DNA from: Clostridia bacterium
Lineage (GTDB): Bacteria; Bacillota; Clostridia; Oscillospirales; Butyricicoccaceae
Assembly: GCA_017455565.1 (NCBI GenBank)
Contig: JAFSZV010000037.1
Location: 1-37,728 of the forward strand
Direction of reading: 5' to 3'
Length of the DNA: 37,728 nt
Both the position numbers and the translations under genes were made by a program. Below, in pieces: positions 33,375-37,728 of the stretch; position 1 is the first letter of the stretch, and every line of letters starts with the position of its first letter. The notes beneath the pieces were generated by a model, which saw nothing but the letters and a program-made list of their open reading frames with translations, was not told the DNA's origin and made no database searches.

Positions 33375-35720
33375 TTACTTCTGCCACTTCCACTCCCGGA
33401 TCTCGGGCAAGTCCTGCCCGTATTGGGCGATATACTGCTTGTGCTCCACCAGCTTATCCCGCATGAGCTGGAGCAAAAACGCGCCCCGGTTGCCAAGCTG
33501 CGGCAGGTTCTTCACCACGTCCATCACCAGATGGAAGCGGTCAATGGCGTTCTGCACCCGCATGTCGAAGGGGGTGGTGATGGTGCCCTCTTCCTGGTAG
33601 CCCCGGACGTGGAGATTCTTGTTGTGGCGGTGATAGGTCAGCTCGTGCACCAGCTTGGGATAGCCGTGGAAGGCGAAAACGATGGGCTTATCCGCGGTGA
33701 ACAGGCTGTCGTAATCCACGTCGCTCAGGCCGTGGGGATGGGCGTAATCGGGCTCCAGCTTCATCAGATCCACCACGTTGACCACCCGCACCCGCACCTC
33801 GGGCAGATATTCCCGCAGGATGGTGACGGCGGCCAGCGTTTCCAGCGTGGGCGTGTCGCCGCAGCAGGCCATCACCACATCGGGCTCCTGCCCCGCGTCG
33901 TTGGAGGCCCACTGCCAGATGCCGATGCCCTGGGTGCAGTGCTTGACGGCCTGCTTCATGGTGAGCCACTGGGGGCGGGGATGCTTGGAGGTGACCATCA
34001 CGTTGACGTAGTTCTTGCTGCGGATGCAGTGGTCGAAGACCGAAAGCAGGCAGTTGGCGTCGGGGGGCAGATAGAGCCGCACCACGTCGGCCTTTTTGTT
34101 GGAAACATGGTCCAGAAAGCCCGGATCCTGATGGGTAAAGCCGTTGTGGTCCTGCTGCCACACGTTGGAGGACAGGACGTAGTTCAGCGAGGCGATCTCC
34201 TCCCGCCAGGTCATGTCCTTGGTGACCTTGAGCCATTTGGCGTGCTGGGAGGCCATGGAGTCCACGATGCGGATAAAGGCCTCATAGCTGTTGAAAAGGC
34301 CGTGGCGTCCGGTGAGGAGATAGCCCTCCAGCCAGCCCTCGCACATATGCTCGGACAGCATGCCGTCCATCACGCGGCCCTCGGCGGCCAGATGCTCGTC
34401 GCCCGCGATCACGTCGGCGTTCCAGTCCCGGTCGGTCTCTTCAAAGACCCGGTTGAGCCGGTTGGACATGGTTTCGTCGGGGCCGAAAACCCGGAAGTTC
34501 TTCGCCTCGCGGTTGAGCTTGAAAATATCCCGCACATAGCCGCCCAGCTCCATCATATCCTGCGCCTCCACGGCGCCGGGGGCGGGAATGTCCACGGCGT
34601 AATCCCGGAAATCGGGCAGCCGCAGGTCCCGCAGCAGCTTGCCGCCGTTGGCGTGAGGGTTGGCGCCCATGCGCCTGTCACCCTTGGGCGAAAGCTCCCG
34701 CAGCATCGGCACCGGCGCGCCGCTCTCGTCAAAGAGCTCCTCGGGGCGGTAGCTCTTGAGCCAGTCCTCCACCAGTTTGAGGTGCTCGGGCTTGCTCATG
34801 TCCACCGGCACCTGATGGGCCCGGAACGTGCCCTCGATGGGCTTGCCGTTGGCCTCCTTCACCCCCGTCCACCCCTTGGGTGAGCGGAAGACGATCATGG
34901 GCCAGCGGGGCCGCTCCACGATGCCCTCCTCCCGGGCGCGCTTCTGGGCCGCGCGGATGTCGCGGACACATTTGTCCAGCGTGTCGGCCATCAGTCGGTG
35001 CATCTGGGCGGGGTCGCTGCCCTCCACAAAATAGGGCTTCCAGCCGCAGCCCTCGAAGAATTTCCGTACCTCGTCGTGGGAAATGCGGGCAAAAACGGTG
35101 GGATTCGCGATCTTATAGCCGTTTAAGTGCAGGATGGGCAGCACGGCGCCGTCGTTTTTGGCGTTCAAAAACTTGTTGCTGTGCCACGCGGTGGCCAGCG
35201 GGCCGGTTTCGCTCTCGCCGTCGCCCACCACGCAGGCGGCAATCAGGTCGGGATTGTCGAACACCGCGCCGAAGGCGTGGGCAAGGCTATAGCCCAGCTC
35301 GCCGCCCTCGTTGATGGAGCCGGGGACCTCGGGGGCCACATGGCTGGAAATGCCGCCGGGGAAGGAGAACTGTTTGAACAGCTTTTTCATACCCTCCAAA
35401 TCCTGGCTGACGTTGGGATAGACCTCGCTGTATGAGCCGTCCAGCCAGTCCTGGGCCACCATGGCGTTTCCACCGTGGCCCGGGCCGGAGAGATAGATCA
35501 TGTTGAGATCATACTGATTGATGATGCGGTTGAGATGGGTATAGATGAAATTCTGGCCCGGGACGGTGCCCCAATGGCCCACGATCTTTTTTTTGATGTG
35601 CTCGGGCTTCAAAGGTTCCCGCAGCAGCGGATTGTCCAGCAGATAAAGCTGTCCCGCGGAAAGATAATTGGCAGCGCGCCACCAGGCGTCCAGCTTGTTG
35701 AGCATCGCGTCAGAGATCAT
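33375..35720 (-). CDS. xfp: Phosphoketolase
   Basis: A 781-residue thiamine-diphosphate enzyme that splits xylulose-5-phosphate (and often fructose-6-phosphate) into acetyl phosphate plus an aldose phosphate. GHWGTVPG (48-55), SGPGHGG (78-84) and the ThDP/Mg segment from GDGESETGP (166) to WHSNKFLN are intact, as is the C-terminal domain. The frame is open upstream to 35822, but ATG 35720 has a strong GGAGG site eight bases away and begins the family N-terminus. It lies 64 bp from coaX. Confidence 0.94.
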   Translation of the reverse strand: MISDAMLNKLDAWWRAANYLSAGQLYLLDNPLLREPLKPEHIKKKIVGHWGTVPGQNFIYTHLNRIINQYDLNMIYLSGPGHGGNAMVAQDWLDGSYSEVYPNVSQDLEGMKKLFKQFSFPGGISSHVAPEVPGSINEGGELGYSLAHAFGAVFDNPDLIAACVVGDGESETGPLATAWHSNKFLNAKNDGAVLPILHLNGYKIANPTVFARISHDEVRKFFEGCGWKPYFVEGSDPAQMHRLMADTLDKCVRDIRAAQKRAREEGIVERPRWPMIVFRSPKGWTGVKEANGKPIEGTFRAHQVPVDMSKPEHLKLVEDWLKSYRPEELFDESGAPVPMLRELSPKGDRRMGANPHANGGKLLRDLRLPDFRDYAVDIPAPGAVEAQDMMELGGYVRDIFKLNREAKNFRVFGPDETMSNRLNRVFEETDRDWNADVIAGDEHLAAEGRVMDGMLSEHMCEGWLEGYLLTGRHGLFNSYEAFIRIVDSMASQHAKWLKVTKDMTWREEIASLNYVLSSNVWQQDHNGFTHQDPGFLDHVSNKKADVVRLYLPPDANCLLSVFDHCIRSKNYVNVMVTSKHPRPQWLTMKQAVKHCTQGIGIWQWASNDAGQEPDVVMACCGDTPTLETLAAVTILREYLPEVRVRVVNVVDLMKLEPDYAHPHGLSDVDYDSLFTADKPIVFAFHGYPKLVHELTYHRHNKNLHVRGYQEEGTITTPFDMRVQNAIDRFHLVMDVVKNLPQLGNRGAFLLQLMRDKLVEHKQYIAQYGQDLPEIREWKWQK

Positions 35721-35763
35721 GACTCTTCCTCCTTGTACCGTGATAAGGACTTTATATAAAATA

Positions 35764-35792
35764 ATTGTACCGCACTTCTCCCCCGATGTCCA
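35764..35792 (-). promoter_or_regulatory. Promoter of xfp
   Basis: Minus-strand TGGACA (35787-35792), a 17-bp spacer and TACAAT (35764-35769), about 45 bp before the ATG. Confidence 0.75.
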
Positions 35793-35820
35793 CGAAATTT
35801 TTTGAGCTGAAAGACACTTC

Positions 35821-35852
35821 AAAAAACAGACGACCCCTACGCCATCTGTTTT
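35821..35852 (-). terminator. Possible terminator of the MATE gene
   Basis: Weak stem with arms aacaga/tctgtt and a long loop, followed by a minus-strand T-run (35821-35826). Confidence 0.45.
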
Positions 35853-35857
35853 TCATC

Positions 35858-37174
35858 TCAGGCTTCTTGGCGCCACCGCCGCAAAAAGCGCAGCGACAGC
35901 AGCAACACCAGCGTTTCGGACGCCAATGGCGCAAACCAGACCGCCCCGCCGCCCAGCGTTTCCGCCAGCAGAAAGAGCGCCGCCGCCTGCACGATCAGGC
36001 CCCGCCCCACCGAAACGGCGATGGCCTCCTTCGGCCGCTCCAGCGCCGTCAAGAAGGCGGCAAGGAAGATGTTGAAGCCCACCGGCAGATAAGAGAATGC
36101 ATAGCGCCGGAAGGCGAAAACCGAATACTCCCGCAGGGCAGCCGGGCTGTGGGGCAGGAAAATTCCCACCACCTGCGGCGCAAAGAGCCACAGCCCCGCA
36201 AAGCTCATGGTCGCCAGCGCCGCCACGGCGACAAGGCCGTAGCGCAGCAGCTTTTTGCAGGCCCAGGGCTCGCTCTTGCCCCGGTGATAGCTCACCAGCG
36301 GCTGGCTGCCCTGCCCCACCCCCAGCATCAGATTGATGACGATGGTGTTGACATAGGCGATGATGGTATAGCTTACCACGCCGTCGGGCCCGATGTGCCG
36401 CAAAAGCGTTCGGTTAAAGAGGAAGATCATCACGCCGGTACACAGCTCGGTGAGCCCGTCGGAAATGCCCAGCGGCAAAAGCCGCCGATAAATCTTCCGA
36501 TCAAAATGGAAACGGGTAAAACGGAAGGTTCCCCTTTTTCGCAAAAAATGCAGAAAAAACACCAGCGCCGTCAAGAGTTGACTGGAGCCGCTGGAAACCG
36601 CCGCGCCCACGATGCCCCATTTCCACACAAAAATGGTGAGATAATCCATCCCCGCATGGAACAGGCAGCCGCAGATCACCGTGACGGTGGCAAAGCGGGG
36701 GAATCCGTCGGTGCGCGCCAAAATCTCCAGATTATACGAGATCATATAACAGGAGGCAAAGGGCGCCAGCCCCCGCAGATAGGCGTGGAGAAAGGCGGAG
36801 GTCTCCGCCGTCGCCCCCAGCAGTCGCGCCAGGGGCTCGGTAAACAGCAGCATGGCGCCGGTGATGCACAGGCCCAGCGCCAGAAGCACGGCGATGTCTT
36901 GGGAAAACAGCCGGTTGGCCTCTGTCCCCTTCCCCTGTCCCAGCCAAACGGCAAGGATGGTGGAGGTGCCCACGGCAAACAAAACCGCCAGAGAAAACAG
37001 GCCGTTGATGATGGGAACGGCCAGATTGACGGCGCTCATGGCGTATTCGCTGACGCCCCTGGCCACAAACAGCCCGTCTACCATGGCGTACAGGGAAAAA
37101 ATCGTCAGTGAGAGCGCGGTGGCGGTGACAAACCGGGCAAAATCCGAGCGCAGGCTCTTTCCTTCCAGTTTCAA
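35858..37174 (-). CDS. MATE family multidrug/Na+ exporter
   Basis: A 438-residue polytopic membrane protein with about twelve helices in two related halves, as in MATE (MatE) exporters that expel drugs or metabolites using Na+ or H+. Features include the first-helix VDGLFVARGVSEYAMSAVNL and the repeat-half sequence GISDGLTELCTGVMIFLFN. The start is TTG 37174, with gaaagg about ten bases upstream. It is the last gene before a small gene on the same strand. Drug substrate unknown. Confidence 0.88.
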   Translation of the reverse strand: MKLEGKSLRSDFARFVTATALSLTIFSLYAMVDGLFVARGVSEYAMSAVNLAVPIINGLFSLAVLFAVGTSTILAVWLGQGKGTEANRLFSQDIAVLLALGLCITGAMLLFTEPLARLLGATAETSAFLHAYLRGLAPFASCYMISYNLEILARTDGFPRFATVTVICGCLFHAGMDYLTIFVWKWGIVGAAVSSGSSQLLTALVFFLHFLRKRGTFRFTRFHFDRKIYRRLLPLGISDGLTELCTGVMIFLFNRTLLRHIGPDGVVSYTIIAYVNTIVINLMLGVGQGSQPLVSYHRGKSEPWACKKLLRYGLVAVAALATMSFAGLWLFAPQVVGIFLPHSPAALREYSVFAFRRYAFSYLPVGFNIFLAAFLTALERPKEAIAVSVGRGLIVQAAALFLLAETLGGGAVWFAPLASETLVLLLSLRFLRRWRQEA

Positions 37175-37349
37175 ACTAACAAAACCTTTCCAGTAACGTT
37201 GTGCAAGGGGATGGTTTTATTATAGCAACCGCACCCCACGGCCGTCAATCCGCGTTTTTCCGCAAAAACGCCGCTGTTTTTCCAAAAACAGGGGATTTTT
37301 ACCGGAAAAGCGGCTGTTCTTTGCCGTCTTTGCCCGTCCTCGGCTTTGC

Positions 37350-37469
37350 TCAGCCCTCCAGAAGCGCCAGCTCGTCCCGGGCCTCGCTCTCGGTGTCGGC
37401 AGAAAAGAGGAACCGGCCCGAGGGGGCGTAAACGTTGTAATGTCCGTAAACGTATTTGATCTGATACAT
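37350..37469 (-). CDS. Small hypothetical protein, 39 aa
   Basis: A 39-residue product (MYQIKYVYGHYNVYAPSGRF, then LFSADTESEARDELALLEG) with a strong GGAGG site seven to eight bases before ATG 37469. It looks like one beta-hairpin and one helix. I do not recognise it. It lies upstream of the MATE gene, about 175 bp away. Confidence 0.65.
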   Translation of the reverse strand: MYQIKYVYGHYNVYAPSGRFLFSADTESEARDELALLEG

Positions 37470-37584
37470 GAGGCTCCCTCCTCTCTTGGTTTGCAGTTTC
37501 AGCTTACGGCATTTATTGTCCGATAAAACGGATTGAATGGAAATGTTCTCTTTTTTCGCAAGCGTAATAACCCGTGCTCTCGTC

Positions 37585-37626
37585 TAAAAAGGGGCTGTAG
37601 CAAAACGCAAGTTAAGCTACAGCCCC
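37585..37626 (-). terminator. Terminator of a gene beyond the right edge
   Basis: 11-bp perfect arms (37591-37601 and 37616-37626), 14-nt loop, with AAAAA at 37586-37590, a T-run on the minus strand. The stretch 37470-37728 holds nothing else I can name. Confidence 0.65.
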
Positions 37627-37728
37627 AAATTCATGGCAAGACACAGTCACCAAGGTGACAAAAACCATATGATGTGGAAAAAAAGGGCACACCCTCCCAG
37701 GCCCGATGAAAAAACAGCGGGTCAGAGA

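Noticed and set aside
32910..34883. 657-codon plus-strand open frame opposite coaX and xfp
   Set aside because: Antisense to two conserved genes and not protein-like at the ends.

Overview
The window looks like chromosome of an anaerobic, endospore-forming, moderately GC-rich Clostridia (Firmicutes), most like gut Oscillospiraceae/Ruminococcaceae. Supports are a complete spoIIAA-spoIIAB-sigF operon, an alpha/beta-type SASP gene, a valine T-box leader, phosphoketolase, a feoA-feoA-feoB cluster with clostridial accessory genes, an ECF S component and strong AGGAGG ribosome binding sites. The taxonomic call is inferred from gene content only.

Layout. 1-585: gene-free, with GC-rich repeats, a long hairpin and a 52-bp tandem repeat. 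586-3476: M14 carboxypeptidase (+), hemW (-), small M50 protease (+). 3606-7635: potABCD polyamine importer (+). 7647-9136: spoIIA operon (-). 9251-14766: P-loop kinase/GNAT fusion, folC and valS with its T-box (all -). 14797-15091: a strong promoter, a partial tRNA-Pro copy and an intact tRNA-Pro (+). 15098-16550: an IS3-family element that cuts a DUF3793 gene. 16735-21160: an iron (feo) island with divergent transcription and six copies of one palindrome, ending in gene remnants. 21202-27333: an accessory stretch with a zinc-ribbon protein, a frameshifted gene, a Fic protein, tRNA-Thr and tRNA-Asp, and three unrecognised genes. 27334-27968: gene-free. 27969-37469: SASP, a class-III aminotransferase with an SCP2-like partner, proC, a GNAT, an ECF S component with a type III pantothenate kinase, phosphoketolase, a MATE exporter and a 39-residue gene.

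How the genes work together. PotABCD is a complete polyamine importer. SpoIIAA, SpoIIAB and SigF form the forespore partner-switching module, and the SASP is a late product of that programme. FeoA1, FeoA2, FeoB and a Cys-rich FeoB partner import Fe(II); DUF2325, DUF3793 and a flavodoxin commonly accompany them, but here the last two are broken. The ECF S component next to CoaX suggests pantothenate uptake feeding CoA synthesis.

Most interesting: a GTTAG-N6-CTAAC palindrome occurs six times at the iron locus promoters; a palindrome overlaps a perfect promoter in front of the Fic gene; a P-loop kinase is fused to an acetyltransferase; FeoB carries a long acidic extracytoplasmic insert; a class-III aminotransferase is paired with an SCP2-like protein; tRNA-Pro has a partial upstream copy; and codon choice changes near the start of potD. 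No CRISPR array, prophage or complete secretion or defence system was seen.
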